64,000 nt of DNA from Pseudomonas fluvialis. Its GTDB lineage: Bacteria > Pseudomonadota > Gammaproteobacteria > Pseudomonadales > Pseudomonadaceae. The DNA lies in assembly GCF_014207935.1 (NCBI RefSeq), contig NZ_JACHLL010000002.1:134281-198280 (forward strand). The letters are read 5' to 3'. The stretch's first letter is position 1. Each line of letters starts with the position of its first letter. This document shows, piece by piece, positions 16,161 to 25,561 of this stretch. The notes beneath the pieces were generated by a model. The model was not told the DNA's origin. It saw only the letters and a program-made list of their open reading frames with translations, and did no database searches. The position numbers and the translations under genes are program-made.

Positions 16161-16961
16161 TTAAAGCGCCCAGCGCAATTGCGTGGGCAGGGGTGAAACA
16201 GGTTCCGGCTGAGGGGGCAGTTCGGGCAGCGCCAGCACGCGGTTGAGCACCTCGGCCTCCAGCGCAGCCAGCTGCGCCGAGCCACGCGGGCGCGGACGCG
16301 GTAGCTCGACGGCCAGGTCCAGGCCGATGCGACCCTCCTCAATCAGGATGACCCGGTCAGCCACCGCCACGGCCTCGGCCACGTCGTGGGTCACCAGCAG
16401 CACGGTGAAGCCATGCTGTTGCCACAGGCGCTCGATCAGTTGCTGCATCTCGATGCGGGTCAGCGCATCCAGCGCGCCCAGCGGCTCATCGAGCAGCAGC
16501 AGGTGCGGCCGGTGGATCAGTGCCCGGGCCAGGGCCACGCGCTGCTTCTGCCCGCCGGACAGGGCCGCCGGCCAGTCGTTGGCGCGCTCGGCCAGGCCGA
16601 CGGCCGCCAGCGCCTCCCGTGCCTGGCCACGCCAGTTGCCCGCCAGGCCCAGGCCGACGTTGTCGATGACCCGTTTCCAGGGCAGCAGGCGCGCGTCCTG
16701 GAACATCAGCCGGGTATCTTCCCGCGCCGCGCTGAACGAACCCTTGCCAGCCAGCAATTGCCCGGCGCTGGGTTGATCCAGCCCGGCCAGCAGGCGCAGC
16801 AGCGTGCTCTTGCCGCAGCCGCTGCGGCCCACCACGGCGACGAACTGGCCAGCCGGAATCTGCAGGTCAATGCCCTTGAGCACCTCCCGTGAACCGAAGG
16901 CCTTGCGGATGCCTTCGATCGCGAGGGGAATGCCCTGGCGAATGCTGTGCAACGCAGTCAT
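16161..16961 (-). CDS. ssuB: Aliphatic sulfonate ABC transporter ATPase SsuB
   Basis: A 266-residue ABC ATPase. Walker [10 protein letters not shown] (45-53), Q-loop FQDARLLPW, signature LSGGQKQR (134-141), Walker B LLLLDEP (154-160) and the H-switch [10 protein letters not shown] are complete. It powers uptake of alkanesulfonates with SsuC and SsuA at the inner membrane. Its ATG at 16961 overlaps the ssuC stop as ATGA; the longer frame is not needed. Confidence 0.93.
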   Translation of the reverse strand: MTALHSIRQGIPLAIEGIRKAFGSREVLKGIDLQIPAGQFVAVVGRSGCGKSTLLRLLAGLDQPSAGQLLAGKGSFSAAREDTRLMFQDARLLPWKRVIDNVGLGLAGNWRGQAREALAAVGLAERANDWPAALSGGQKQRVALARALIHRPHLLLLDEPLGALDALTRIEMQQLIERLWQQHGFTVLLVTHDVAEAVAVADRVILIEEGRIGLDLAVELPRPRPRGSAQLAALEAEVLNRVLALPELPPQPEPVSPLPTQLRWAL

Positions 16962-17752
16962 TGCGCACCAGCCTTGGTCTGGTAGGCCGGGTGCCAGCGC
17001 AGCCACACACGTTCAAGGCCACGGGCGGCGACATCCGCCAGCTTGCCGAGCACCGCGTAGAGCAGGATGGCCAGCACCACCACGTCGGTCTGCAGGAACT
17101 CGCGGGCATTCATCGCGAGGTAGCCGATGCCGGCGCTGGCGGAAATGGTTTCCGCGACGATCAGGGTCAGCCACATGAAACCGAGGGCAAAGCGCACGCC
17201 CACCAGAATCGACGGCAGCGCGCCGGGCAGTATCACCTGACGGAACAGGCCGAAACCCGACAGGCCATAGCTGCGCGCCATCTCAACCAGCGCCGGATCG
17301 ACGTTGCGGATGCCGTGATAGGTGTTGAGGTAGATGGGGAACAGCGTGCCGAGGGCGACCAGAAAGATCTTCGCGCTCTCGTCGATGCCGAACCACAGGA
17401 TCACCAGCGGGATCAGCGCCAGGTGCGGCACGTTGCGGATCATCTGCACCGAGCTGTCGAGCAGGCGTTCGCCCCAGGTCGACAGGCCGGTGATAAAGCC
17501 AAGCAGCAGACCCAATCCGCCGCCAATGGCAAAGCCGATGGCCGCACGCTGACCGCTGATGGCCAGATGGGTCCAGATTTCACCGCTGGCCAGTAGCGCC
17601 CAGCCCGCCTCCAGCACCGCGCTGGGCGCCGGCAGGATGCGCGTGGACAGCCAACCGGCGGCCACCGCGCCCTGCCAGAACGCCAGCAGCGCCAGCGGCA
17701 GCGCCCAGGGCGCGAGACGCAGGCCGATTCTGTGTAGCTTGTGCGTTGACAT
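16958..17752 (-). CDS. ssuC: Aliphatic sulfonate ABC transporter permease SsuC
   Basis: A 264-residue inner-membrane permease with about six helices and the binding-protein-dependent EAA-type loop ([29 protein letters not shown]). I placed the start at 17752 because AAGGAG lies eight bases upstream; two upstream candidate starts run into the hairpin repeat in the ssuD-ssuC gap and have no ribosome site. It partners with SsuA and SsuB. Confidence 0.93.
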   Translation of the reverse strand: MSTHKLHRIGLRLAPWALPLALLAFWQGAVAAGWLSTRILPAPSAVLEAGWALLASGEIWTHLAISGQRAAIGFAIGGGLGLLLGFITGLSTWGERLLDSSVQMIRNVPHLALIPLVILWFGIDESAKIFLVALGTLFPIYLNTYHGIRNVDPALVEMARSYGLSGFGLFRQVILPGALPSILVGVRFALGFMWLTLIVAETISASAGIGYLAMNAREFLQTDVVVLAILLYAVLGKLADVAARGLERVWLRWHPAYQTKAGAQ

Positions 17753-17790
17753 GACAACGCTCCTTTCTGTCATTACGTGCTTAACAAGTG

Positions 17791-17895
17791 CCCTCACCCC
17801 AACCCTCTCCCGCAGGGAGAGGGAGAGGTCCGCGCAGAGTGCAATCAGTGCCTCGAACATCCCCTCTCCCCCTGGGAGAGGGATAGGGTGAGGGG
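17791..17895. repeat. Double-hairpin intergenic repeat between ssuD and ssuC
   Basis: Two hairpins, CCCTCTCCC-GCA-GGGAGAGGG at 17803-17823 and CCCTCTCCC-CCT-GGGAGAGGG at 17862-17882, are framed by outer inverted arms CCCTCACCCC (17791-17800) and GGGTGAGGGG (17886-17895). This is the layout of REP-like intergenic repeats. A related single hairpin (CCCCTC ... GAGAGGGG) occurs at 19069-19091 between ssuA and ssuD. In the operon mRNA such structures could slow exonucleases and set relative levels of ssuD and ssuC. Confidence 0.8.
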
Positions 17896-17897
17896 CC

Positions 17898-19046
17898 TCA
17901 ACGCTGTGCCGCGGCCTTGGGCAGGATGTCGCTGGAGATCATCTCGCCGAAGGGGCTGACATAGCCGCGCGACGCGGGTCGCTCCGGCTGGGCGATGTCC
18001 AGGTGCGGGAACAGCAGTTCGGCGACCCGGTACGACTCTTCCAGGTGCGGATAGCCGGAGAAGATGAAGGTGTCGATGCCCAGTGCCGCGTACTCCCTGA
18101 CCCGCTCGGCCACGGTCGGGCCGTCACCGACCAGCGCGGTGCCGGCACCGCCACGCACCAGGCCGACGCCGGCCCAGAGGTTGGGGCTGACTTCCAGCTT
18201 GTCCTTGCGCCCGCCATGCAGCGCCGCCATGCGCTGCTGGCCCACCGAGTCGAAACGCGCCAGCGACGCCTGGGCACGGGCGATGGTGTCGTCATCCAGA
18301 TGGGTGATCAGGCGCTCGGCCGCGGCCCAGGCCTCTTCCGTGGTCTCGCGCACGATCACGTGCAGGCGGATACCGAATCGCACCGTGCGACCGAGTTTCG
18401 CGGCCTTCTCGCGGACCTCGGCAATCTTCTCGGCGACCGCCGCCGGCGGCTCGCCCCAGGTCAGGTACATCTCCACCTGCTCGGCGGCCAGGTCATGGGC
18501 AGCAGCCGAGGAACCGCCGAAATACAGCGGCGGACGCGGCTGCTGGATCGGCGGGTAAAGCAACTTGGCGCCCTTGACCTGAATGTGCGTGCCGTCATAG
18601 TCCACCGTCTCGCCTTCCAGCACGCGACGCCAGATGCGGGTGAACTCCACCGAGGCTTCGTAGCGCTCCTCGTGGGACAGGTTCAGGCCATCACCGGCCA
18701 GTTCGTCCGGATCGCCACCGGTCACCAGGTTGAACAGTGCGCGACCGCCGGACAGCCGGTCCAGCGTCGCCGCCTGACGCGCCGCCACGGTGGGAGAAAT
18801 GATCCCCGGGCGCAGGGCGACGAGGAACTTGAGGCGCTGCGTCACCGGAATCAGCGAAGCCGCCACCAGCCAGGAATCCTCGCAGGAACGGCCGGTGGGA
18901 ATCAGTACACCGCCAAATCCCAGCCGGTCGGCGGCCTGGGCGATCTGGGTGAGGTAGCCGTGGTCGACGGCGCGGGCCCCTTCGGCGGTGCCCAGGTACT
19001 TGCCATCACCATGGGTGGGCAGGAACCAGAAAATATTCAGGCTCAT
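17898..19046 (-). CDS. ssuD: FMNH2-dependent alkanesulfonate monooxygenase SsuD
   Basis: A 382-residue luciferase-like TIM-barrel monooxygenase. It cleaves the C-S bond of alkanesulfonates with O2 and FMNH2 to give an aldehyde and sulfite in the cytoplasm. Recognised by [19 protein letters not shown], the central [18 protein letters not shown] and [19 protein letters not shown], and full family length. AAGGAG precedes the start. It needs the flavin reductase SsuE from the same operon. Confidence 0.95.
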   Translation of the reverse strand: MSLNIFWFLPTHGDGKYLGTAEGARAVDHGYLTQIAQAADRLGFGGVLIPTGRSCEDSWLVAASLIPVTQRLKFLVALRPGIISPTVAARQAATLDRLSGGRALFNLVTGGDPDELAGDGLNLSHEERYEASVEFTRIWRRVLEGETVDYDGTHIQVKGAKLLYPPIQQPRPPLYFGGSSAAAHDLAAEQVEMYLTWGEPPAAVAEKIAEVREKAAKLGRTVRFGIRLHVIVRETTEEAWAAAERLITHLDDDTIARAQASLARFDSVGQQRMAALHGGRKDKLEVSPNLWAGVGLVRGGAGTALVGDGPTVAERVREYAALGIDTFIFSGYPHLEESYRVAELLFPHLDIAQPERPASRGYVSPFGEMISSDILPKAAAQR

Positions 19047-19068
19047 GGAGTAGTCTCCTTAAAGGATG

Positions 19069-19091
19069 CCCCTCCCCCGACGGGAGAGGGG
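19069..19091. repeat. Single hairpin repeat between ssuA and ssuD
   Basis: CCCCTC and GAGAGGGG arms around a GC core form a stem-loop of the same sequence family as the double hairpin at 17791-17895. It fills most of the 52-bp gap after ssuA. Confidence 0.6.
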
Positions 19092-19098
19092 CTGAGGC

Positions 19099-20073
19099 TT
19101 ACTGCTGCGCGACCTTGGCCAGCGCTCCAACTGGCGGAGTCCAGATCACGTCCTTGATGCTCAGCTTTTTCGGGATCAGCCTGAGCTCGGTGAAGGTGTC
19201 GGCGATCTTCTGCTGCGCCTGCACCACGGCCGGGGTCAGCGGCTGGGCACCATAGCCCTGGCGCTTGACGGCCACCCTGGTGATCTCCGGCGACAGGCCG
19301 AGCAGTGGCGCCACCTGAGCCGTTACCGCATCCGGGTCGGCCTTGGAGTCCTCACCCACGCCACGCACTTCCTCGATCAGGATGTTGATCACCTGCGGGT
19401 GCTTCTGCGCATAAGGCCGGGTGGCCAGGTAGAACTGGTGGTTGTCGACCAGCCCTTCGCCATTGCGCAGGCTGCGGGCCTGCAGTTGCTGCTCGGCGGC
19501 GGCCAGGAACGGGTCCCAGATCACCCAGGCATCCACGCTGCCGCGCTCGAAAGCCGCGCGCGCATCGGCTGGCGGCAGGTAGACCGGGGTGACGTCGCTG
19601 ATCGACAGACCGGCATCTTCCAGCGCCCGCACCAGCAGGTAGTGGACGTTGGAGCCCTTGTTCAGGGCGACCTTCTTGCCCTTGAGGTCGGCAACCGAGC
19701 TCAGCGACGAACCCTTGGGCACCAGAATCGCCTCGCTGGTCGGTGCCGGCGGCTCGTAGGCCACATAGAGCAGATCGGCCCCGGCCGCCTGGGCGAACAC
19801 CGGCGGCGTCTCGCCGGTGACACCGAAGTCCACCGAGCCGACGTTGAGCCCTTCGAGCAGCTGCGGGCCGCCGGGGAACTCGGTCCAGGTGACCTTGACG
19901 CCCTGCTCGGCCAGGCGTTTTTCCAGGGTGCCCTTGGCCTTGAGCAGGACCAGGGTGCCGTATTTCTGATAGCCGATCCGCAGTTCTTCGGCCTGGGCTT
20001 GCGTGATGGCGCCGAATGAAATGGCCGCGGCAAACAGGGCGACCAGACTCCGACGCAAGGTAATGGTGCGCAT
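19099..20073 (-). CDS. ssuA: Aliphatic sulfonate-binding protein SsuA
   Basis: A 324-residue periplasmic binding protein with a signal peptide (LVALFAAAISFGAITQAQA-EE). ELRIGYQKYGTLVLLKAKGTLEKRL and WTEFPGGPQLLEGLNVGSVDFGVTGETPPVFAQAA are typical of SsuA/TauA-type proteins. It delivers sulfonates to SsuBC. AAGGAG lies eight bases before the ATG; an 82-bp gap separates it from ssuE. Confidence 0.93.
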   Translation of the reverse strand: MRTITLRRSLVALFAAAISFGAITQAQAEELRIGYQKYGTLVLLKAKGTLEKRLAEQGVKVTWTEFPGGPQLLEGLNVGSVDFGVTGETPPVFAQAAGADLLYVAYEPPAPTSEAILVPKGSSLSSVADLKGKKVALNKGSNVHYLLVRALEDAGLSISDVTPVYLPPADARAAFERGSVDAWVIWDPFLAAAEQQLQARSLRNGEGLVDNHQFYLATRPYAQKHPQVINILIEEVRGVGEDSKADPDAVTAQVAPLLGLSPEITRVAVKRQGYGAQPLTPAVVQAQQKIADTFTELRLIPKKLSIKDVIWTPPVGALAKVAQQ

Positions 20074-20155
20074 GGCGCTCTCCTTTGCGATTGCTATGAG
20101 GGGTTGGCTACCTGCTCGCCCGTTGTCGGGCCAGTGAGGGAGGATGAAGCCTGTG

Positions 20156-20743
20156 TCAGATACTCCAACGGGCGTTGACCAGCCGGTCGTTGAGTTCGTG
20201 AGGCTCCAGCGGTTTTGGCCGCCGGGCCAGGGCCGTGAAAAAGTGATCCAGGCTGCTGTCGAGACGCTCTGCCAGCGCTGGGTCCAGATCCACTCCCTCG
20301 GCGCGGTAGGCGATCTGCTTGTCTTCGGCGAACACGCCCTGAAGCATTTCCTGGGCCTTGAGCGATGCCAGCACCGGCTTCAGCGCATAGTCCACCGCCA
20401 GCATGTGAGCGCTGCTGCCGCCGGTGGCAATCGGCAGCACCACCTTGTGCTGCAAGGCACGCTCGGGCAGCAGGTCGAGCAGGGTTTTCAGCGCTCCGGA
20501 AAACGACGCCTTGTACACCGGCGTCGCCACCAGAAGACCATCAGCCCGCTCCACCTGCTCGCTGAAGGCGCGCACCGCCGGGCTGTCGAAGCGCGCGTGA
20601 AGCAGGTCCTCGGCCGGGAAATCGCGGACCTGGAACCCGTTCACCGCAACCCCGCGCACCTCCAGCCAGCGCTGGGCATAGGCCAGCAGCGCGGCCGAAC
20701 GCGAGGTGAGACTGGGGCTGCCGCCGATAGAAACCACAAGCAT
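20156..20743 (-). CDS. ssuE: NAD(P)H-dependent FMN reductase SsuE
   Basis: A 195-residue flavodoxin-fold reductase ([68 protein letters not shown]). It supplies reduced FMN to SsuD. AGGGAG precedes the start, 10 bp after the peroxiredoxin gene, so the two are co-transcribed. Confidence 0.93.
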   Translation of the reverse strand: MLVVSIGGSPSLTSRSAALLAYAQRWLEVRGVAVNGFQVRDFPAEDLLHARFDSPAVRAFSEQVERADGLLVATPVYKASFSGALKTLLDLLPERALQHKVVLPIATGGSSAHMLAVDYALKPVLASLKAQEMLQGVFAEDKQIAYRAEGVDLDPALAERLDSSLDHFFTALARRPKPLEPHELNDRLVNARWSI

Positions 20744-20753
20744 GGTCGGCTCC

Positions 20754-21392
20754 CTAGCGGTTGGGCTGCGGGGTCAGGCGCAGATAAGGCTTCACCGCGC
20801 GGTAGCCCCTGGGGAAGCGCTGCTTGATCTCGTCTTCATCCTTGAGCGACGGCACGATCACCACCTCGTCACCGTCCTGCCAGTTGGCCGGAGTGGCGAC
20901 CTTGTGGCTGTCGGTCAGTTGCAGCGAATCGATCACCCGCAGGATCTCGTGAAAATTGCGCCCGGTGCTGGCCGGGTAGGTAATGATCAGCCGTACCTTC
21001 TTGTTCGGATCGATGATGAACAGCGAACGCACCGTGAGGGTGTCGTTGGCATTCGGGTGGATCAGGTCGTACAGATCGGAAACCTTGCGGTCGGCATCGG
21101 CCAGAATCGGGAAGTTGACCTGGGTGTTCTGCGTTTCGTTGATGTCGTCGATCCAGCGCAGGTGCGAATCCACCGGGTCCACAGACAGTGCGATGGCCTT
21201 GACGCCACGTATGGCGAACTCGTCGCGCAGCTTGGCGGTCAGGCCCAGCTCGGTGGTGCACACCGGGGTGAAGTCGGCCGGGTGGGAGAAAAGAATTCCC
21301 CAGCTGTCGCCCAGCCACTCGTGGAAACGGATACGACCCTCGCTGGAGTCCTGTTCGAAGTCGGGGGCGATGTCGCCCAGTCGAATGCTCAT
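20754..21392 (-). CDS. lsfA: 1-Cys peroxiredoxin LsfA
   Basis: A 212-residue Prx6-type peroxiredoxin with the active-site cysteine C45 in [12 protein letters not shown] and the long C-terminal dimer region ([19 protein letters not shown]) of the 1-Cys group. It reduces peroxides. lsfA is known in pseudomonads as a sulfate-starvation-induced gene beside ssu genes, where it may detoxify peroxide leaked by flavin-dependent desulfonation. A very strong GAGGAGG site precedes the ATG. Confidence 0.9.
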   Translation of the reverse strand: MSIRLGDIAPDFEQDSSEGRIRFHEWLGDSWGILFSHPADFTPVCTTELGLTAKLRDEFAIRGVKAIALSVDPVDSHLRWIDDINETQNTQVNFPILADADRKVSDLYDLIHPNANDTLTVRSLFIIDPNKKVRLIITYPASTGRNFHEILRVIDSLQLTDSHKVATPANWQDGDEVVIVPSLKDEDEIKQRFPRGYRAVKPYLRLTPQPNR

Positions 21393-21445
21393 GTGGTGCC
21401 TCCTCGGGCTGGTGGTGCGGAGCGCTCGGGCGCTCCGCGAAAGGT

Positions 21446-22771
21446 TCAGAGCAGCGGCAGGCTGTAGCTGATGATCAGGCGGTTCTCGTCCTGGTCGGCG
21501 GCGGCATTGCCACGCAGGCTGGCGTTACGCCAGGAGAAGCCCAGGCCCTTGAGCGGACCGTCCTGCAGGGCGTAGTCGAGGCGGAAATCGCGCTCCCACT
21601 CCTTCTGCTCGCCACCGGCCGCCTGGATGTTGTCGCCCGACAGGTAGGTGGCCACGGCCTTCAGCCCCGGCACGCCGACCTTGCTGAAGTCGTAGGCGTA
21701 CTCGGCCAGCCAGGTGCGCTCACCGGAGGACAGGAACTTGCCGATCTGGCGGTCGGTGATCAGGTAGGCGGTGGCACCATCCCCCTGATTGAGGAACGGG
21801 AAGGCGCTGTCACCCTCGACCTGCTGGTAGCCGGCGCTCAGCGCATGACTGCCCAGGGTGTAGGTGAACAGAGCGCTCCAGGTGTCGTTATCAACCTCGC
21901 CACGGTTGGCATCGCCGGCTTCCCAGTAGCCGCTGCTCTTGTAGCCTTCGGCACGACCGGCGGCGTTGCCGTTCTTGCCGTCGGAGCTGCTGTGGAAATA
22001 GCGCAGGTCGGACTTCAAGGCGCCCGGTCCAATCGCCCAGTTGTGGGTCAGGCCGAGGAAGTGCTGCTGGTAGAAGTCTTCCAGATTGCCGTAGTAGTAC
22101 TGCGCTAGCAGGTCCTTGCCGATCTTGTAGTCACCACCGGCAAAGCGGAACTGGTTGCTGAACTGGCCGGTCTTGGCATTGTTGGCGCCGCCAATCGACA
22201 GGCCTTCGTTGCTGCTGGAGCTGCGGCCCTTGGCGTGTTCCAGCTGGCCGCCGATCAGGGTCAGGTTGTCGATTTCGCTGGAGGTGATCTGGCCGCCCTC
22301 GAAGGTCTGCGGCAGCAGGCGACCGTCGTTGAAGGTCACCACCGGCAGCTTCGGCTGCAGCGTGCCGAGACGGGCTTCGGTCTTGGACAGGCGTACCTTG
22401 CCGGTCAGGCCCAGGCTGCTGAACTGATCTTCGGCACGGCCGTCGCTGTCGGTAGGGAATACAGTGCCGGAGTACTTGTTCGAGTCCGGGTTGTAGTGGC
22501 GGCCCTTGCCCGAATCGAGCTTCACGCCCAGCAGGCCCAGCGCATCCACACCGACACCGACGGTGCCTTCGGTATAGCCAGAGGTGTAATTGAACTGAAA
22601 GCCCTGCCCCCATTCTTCCTGGGTGTTGGCGTCCTGGTTGCGGGTGTCTTGATTGATGTAGAAATTGCGCAGGCCAAGGGTGGCCTTGCTGTCTTCGACG
22701 AAGCCGGCAGCGCCAGCCTGTTGGGCGATAAGGCCGAGGGCGATGGCCAGCGGCAGGGATTGGTAGTTCAT
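21446..22771 (-). CDS. OprD-family outer-membrane porin
   Basis: A 441-residue porin of the pseudomonad OprD/Opd family: signal peptide ending QAGA-AG, the start GFVEDSKATLGLRNFYINQD, an EEWGQGFQFNYTSGYTEGTVGVGVDALGLLGVKLDSG segment, and the barrel end RLIISYSLPLL. It should admit small organic anions through the outer membrane. As first gene of the leftward run into lsfA and ssu (53-bp gap), it probably lets sulfonates or sulfate esters in. Confidence 0.9.
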   Translation of the reverse strand: MNYQSLPLAIALGLIAQQAGAAGFVEDSKATLGLRNFYINQDTRNQDANTQEEWGQGFQFNYTSGYTEGTVGVGVDALGLLGVKLDSGKGRHYNPDSNKYSGTVFPTDSDGRAEDQFSSLGLTGKVRLSKTEARLGTLQPKLPVVTFNDGRLLPQTFEGGQITSSEIDNLTLIGGQLEHAKGRSSSSNEGLSIGGANNAKTGQFSNQFRFAGGDYKIGKDLLAQYYYGNLEDFYQQHFLGLTHNWAIGPGALKSDLRYFHSSSDGKNGNAAGRAEGYKSSGYWEAGDANRGEVDNDTWSALFTYTLGSHALSAGYQQVEGDSAFPFLNQGDGATAYLITDRQIGKFLSSGERTWLAEYAYDFSKVGVPGLKAVATYLSGDNIQAAGGEQKEWERDFRLDYALQDGPLKGLGFSWRNASLRGNAAADQDENRLIISYSLPLL

Positions 22772-22904
22772 GCGTCAAGCTCCAGATGCAGTCGGGTGTG
22801 CGTGTTGGCACTGCAGTGGGGCTCGATCGTGCCGGCGTCTGTGCGCGGCTGATGGTGAGATGAGCCCCATTCTATGGGCTCGGTGCGGTGGTCCGCTGTC
22901 GGCT

Positions 22905-22995
22905 TGGAGCTGACTCTAGGGGAAAGCTTAAATTCCTCAAAAGAATTATTAATTATTTTTTTATAACCAAATTAAAAAATCAATTTAACTGATTC
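22905..22995 (-). promoter_or_regulatory. AT-rich promoter region of the porin-ssu operon
   Basis: A strikingly AT-rich stretch stands in the 289-bp gap before the porin gene. On the minus strand it contains TTGGTTATAAAAAAATAATT and related runs, suitable for a sigma-70 promoter and for activators such as CysB, the usual sulfur-starvation regulator of ssu genes. No exact operator can be named from sequence alone. Confidence 0.4.
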
Positions 22996-23002
22996 GCAGA
23001 CA

Positions 23003-23038
23003 ACAAAACGCCGGAGGATGCTGCTGCATCCTCCGGCG
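23003..23038 (-). terminator. Strong terminator after acyl-CoA dehydrogenase
   Basis: A perfect 12-bp stem CGCCGGAGGATG / CATCCTCCGGCG with a six-base loop, followed on the minus strand by TTTTGTTG, 22 bp past the dehydrogenase stop. Confidence 0.88.
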
Positions 23039-23060
23039 CTTGGATCAGCGAATAGCGGGC

Positions 23061-24209
23061 TTACAACCCAAGCTGCTTGCTGATGATCTCGTTCATCACT
23101 TCGCGCGTGCCGCCGCCGATGGACAGGATACGGTTGTCGCGGTACAGCCGTTCGACCAACGACTCGCGCATGAAACCCATGCCGCCGAGAATCTGCGTGG
23201 CGTCGTAGGTAATGCGGTCGGAAACATCGGTGGCGAAGTTCTTGGCCATGGAGATTTCCTTTATCACGCTCTTGCCGGCAGCCATCTTCGCGGCCTGGCG
23301 ATAGGTAAACTCGCGGGACACTTCCAGCTGCGTAGCCATCTCGGCCAGGCGATGTTTGAGGACCTGGAACTTGCCGATCGGCTTACCGAAGGCATCGCGC
23401 TCCTTGGCCCAGCGGGTGGCCTCCTCCAGCGCCAACTGCGAGGTCATGTTGGCCATGATCGCCAGCGACAGGCGCTCGCTCTGGAAGTTGGCCATGATGC
23501 AGGCAAAGCCCATGTTTTCCACGCCGATAAGGTTCTCCACCGGTACCAGGCAGTTGTCGAAGAACAGCTCGGCGGTATCCGACGCCCACCAGCCCATCTT
23601 CTTCAACGAGCGGCCCACGGTGAAGCCCGGCGTGCCCTTCTCGATGAGCAGCAGGCTGACGCCGCCAAAGCCGTCGCCACCGGTACGTACCGCCACGGTG
23701 TAGTAATCGGCGCGCACACCGCTGGTGATGAAGGTCTTGCTGCCGCTGACGCGGTAGAAATCCCCCTCCTTCACGGCACGGGTCTTGAGGTTGGCCACAT
23801 CCGAACCACCGCTGGGCTCAGTCACGGCCAGAGCCATGATCTTCTCGCCGGCCAGTACCTCGGGCACCACCCGGTCACGCACGGCCGGCTTGGCCCACTT
23901 CAGGACCGGCGGCAGGCCGATGTCCAGCGAGCCAAGCCCCGCCACCAGACCACCCGAGCCACAGCGCATCAGCTCTTCGCTGGCCGCCACCTTGGCAAAG
24001 ATATCGCCCTCGTGGCTGCCACCAAACTGCTCGGGGTAGCCGATACCGAGGATGCCGGCAGCACCCGCCGTACGATACAGCTCGCGGGGAAACTCCTCGG
24101 CCTCTTCCCAGTCGGCCACATGCGGCAGGATCTCGCGCTCGACGAAGCGGCGCACGGAATCGCGCACCATCTGGTGATCCTGATTGAAGTATTCCTGAAA
24201 GGCAGACAT
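23061..24209 (-). CDS. Acyl-CoA dehydrogenase
   Basis: A 382-residue FAD flavoenzyme that oxidises acyl-CoA to the 2,3-enoyl-CoA. Family signatures: LAVTEPSGGSDVANLKT near 127-143, GSKTFITSG near 156-164 and RDAFGKPIGKFQVLKHRLA near 271-289. The usual catalytic glutamate near the C-terminus (EGT) is replaced by glycine (GGGT, 365-368); instead E245 in NFQSERLSLA lies where isovaleryl-CoA and long-chain acyl-CoA dehydrogenases carry theirs, so the enzyme should be active on branched or long chains. A homologue stands next to recR in P. aeruginosa as I recall. Confidence 0.9.
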   Translation of the reverse strand: MSAFQEYFNQDHQMVRDSVRRFVEREILPHVADWEEAEEFPRELYRTAGAAGILGIGYPEQFGGSHEGDIFAKVAASEELMRCGSGGLVAGLGSLDIGLPPVLKWAKPAVRDRVVPEVLAGEKIMALAVTEPSGGSDVANLKTRAVKEGDFYRVSGSKTFITSGVRADYYTVAVRTGGDGFGGVSLLLIEKGTPGFTVGRSLKKMGWWASDTAELFFDNCLVPVENLIGVENMGFACIMANFQSERLSLAIMANMTSQLALEEATRWAKERDAFGKPIGKFQVLKHRLAEMATQLEVSREFTYRQAAKMAAGKSVIKEISMAKNFATDVSDRITYDATQILGGMGFMRESLVERLYRDNRILSIGGGTREVMNEIISKQLGL

Positions 24210-24384
24210 GAGCGGCTCCGGTAGCGGTTTAGGCGACCATACCTAGCGCTTGCTTGGTTTGCAAGGTGACACTCCAGCCATCGCTCACGGCACTTCCGTC
24301 ACGCCCACCGTACGTCGCGCACAGGCCAGCGACGCGCACAAGGCACGGGCCAAATAAAGAAGGATCAGGAAAAGCTGGCGAGCG

Positions 24385-24984
24385 TTACTCGACCATCGGC
24401 CGACGCCCTGCAAGGGCATGGGCCAGGGTGCCACCATCAACCAGTTCCAGCTCACCGCCCAGCGGCACGCCGTGGGCGATCCGGGTCAGGCTGAGGCCCT
24501 TACCGAGCAGCATCTGCGCGATGTAGTGCGCGGTTGCCTCACCTTCCACCGTCGGGTTGGTGGCCAGGATGATCTCGCTGAAACTGCCCGCCGCAATGCG
24601 CGCGAGCAACTCCGGAATGCCGATGGCTTCCGGCCCGAGGCCATCAAGCGGCGACAGGTGCCCCTTGAGCACAAAATAGCGCCCACGGTAGCCGGTCTGC
24701 TCGACGGCAAACACGTCCAGCGGACCTTCAACCACGCACAACAGCGAATCGTCACGGCGTGGATCGGCACACTGCGGGCAGAGGTGATCCTCACTGAGAG
24801 TCCGGCACTGGGAACAGTGCCCTACCCCTTCCATTGCCGCCGTCAGCGCCTGAGCCAGACGCAAACCACCACTGCGATCGCGCTCAAGCATCTGCAACGC
24901 CATGCGCTGCGCCGTCTTCTGCCCGACACCGGGAAGGATGCGCAGTGAATCGATCAGTTGGCGAATCAGCGGGCTGAAGCTCAT
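24385..24984 (-). CDS. recR: Recombination protein RecR
   Basis: A 199-residue RecR: helix-hairpin-helix [17 protein letters not shown], a four-cysteine zinc finger (C57, C60, C69, C72), a Toprim domain ([15 protein letters not shown] ... [15 protein letters not shown]) and Walker-B-like [14 protein letters not shown]. It forms a DNA clamp with RecO/RecF to load RecA on gaps. The order dnaX-ybaB-recR is classic; here an unusual 224-bp gap separates it from ybaB. Confidence 0.96.
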   Translation of the reverse strand: MSFSPLIRQLIDSLRILPGVGQKTAQRMALQMLERDRSGGLRLAQALTAAMEGVGHCSQCRTLSEDHLCPQCADPRRDDSLLCVVEGPLDVFAVEQTGYRGRYFVLKGHLSPLDGLGPEAIGIPELLARIAAGSFSEIILATNPTVEGEATAHYIAQMLLGKGLSLTRIAHGVPLGGELELVDGGTLAHALAGRRPMVE

Positions 24985-25029
24985 GGGCGGGTACTCGTGA
25001 ACGGAGTGAAGCGATCAATCGTGCAGCGC

Positions 25030-25205
25030 GGCCATACGGCAGCCGAATCTACCAGGTCTGGACGGCATAGCACTGAGCAAGGTGCGTTCAGGCGATGTGC
25101 AGGGCTAGGCGCGAGAAGGCGTGGGCACCGGAGTTTACTGGCTGTAAATGAGGATGCCCGCGCCTTTGAGCAACGACGCCCTGTGCGTCGCCTGGGCGCG
25201 CCGGA
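25030..25205. other. Non-coding insert between ybaB and recR
   Basis: The ybaB-recR gap, normally short, is 224 bp here. It contains a small dyad TTTAC-TGGCT-GTAAA at 25133-25147 flanked by GGCGTGGGCACC and GGATGCCCGCGCC, which can pair imperfectly around it, making a larger stem-loop. It has the look of a dispersed intergenic element but I cannot show other copies in this window. Confidence 0.4.
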
Positions 25206-25208
25206 TTA

Positions 25209-25535
25209 TCAGAAGGGCATTTTGAAGCCGGGCGGCAGCTGCATCCCTGCTCCAAAGCCGGCCATTTTTTCCTGGCTGGCCTGTTCGATCTTGCGCACGG
25301 CATCGTTCACCGCCGCGGCGATCAGGTCTTCAAGGATGTCCTTGTCTTCCTGCAGCAGGCTGTCGTCCAGGCTCACGCGCTTGACGTCGTGACGACCGGT
25401 CATCACCACCTTGACCAGGCCGGCACCGGACTCGCCAGTGGTCTCGGCGTTGGCGAGCTCTTCCTGCATCTTCTGCATGCGTTCCTGCATCTGCTGCGCC
25501 TGCTTCATCAGGCCGGCCATGCCACCTTTCATCAT
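25209..25535 (-). CDS. YbaB/EbfC nucleoid-associated protein
   Basis: A 108-residue YbaB/EbfC protein with the coiled N-terminal helix [19 protein letters not shown] and core [21 protein letters not shown]. It binds DNA as a dimer; its role beside dnaX and recR is still not firmly known. It starts 26 bp after dnaX and is co-transcribed with it. Confidence 0.93.
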   Translation of the reverse strand: MMKGGMAGLMKQAQQMQERMQKMQEELANAETTGESGAGLVKVVMTGRHDVKRVSLDDSLLQEDKDILEDLIAAAVNDAVRKIEQASQEKMAGFGAGMQLPPGFKMPF

Positions 25536-25561
25536 GTGTGCGTTCCTCTCGAAATGGGCGC

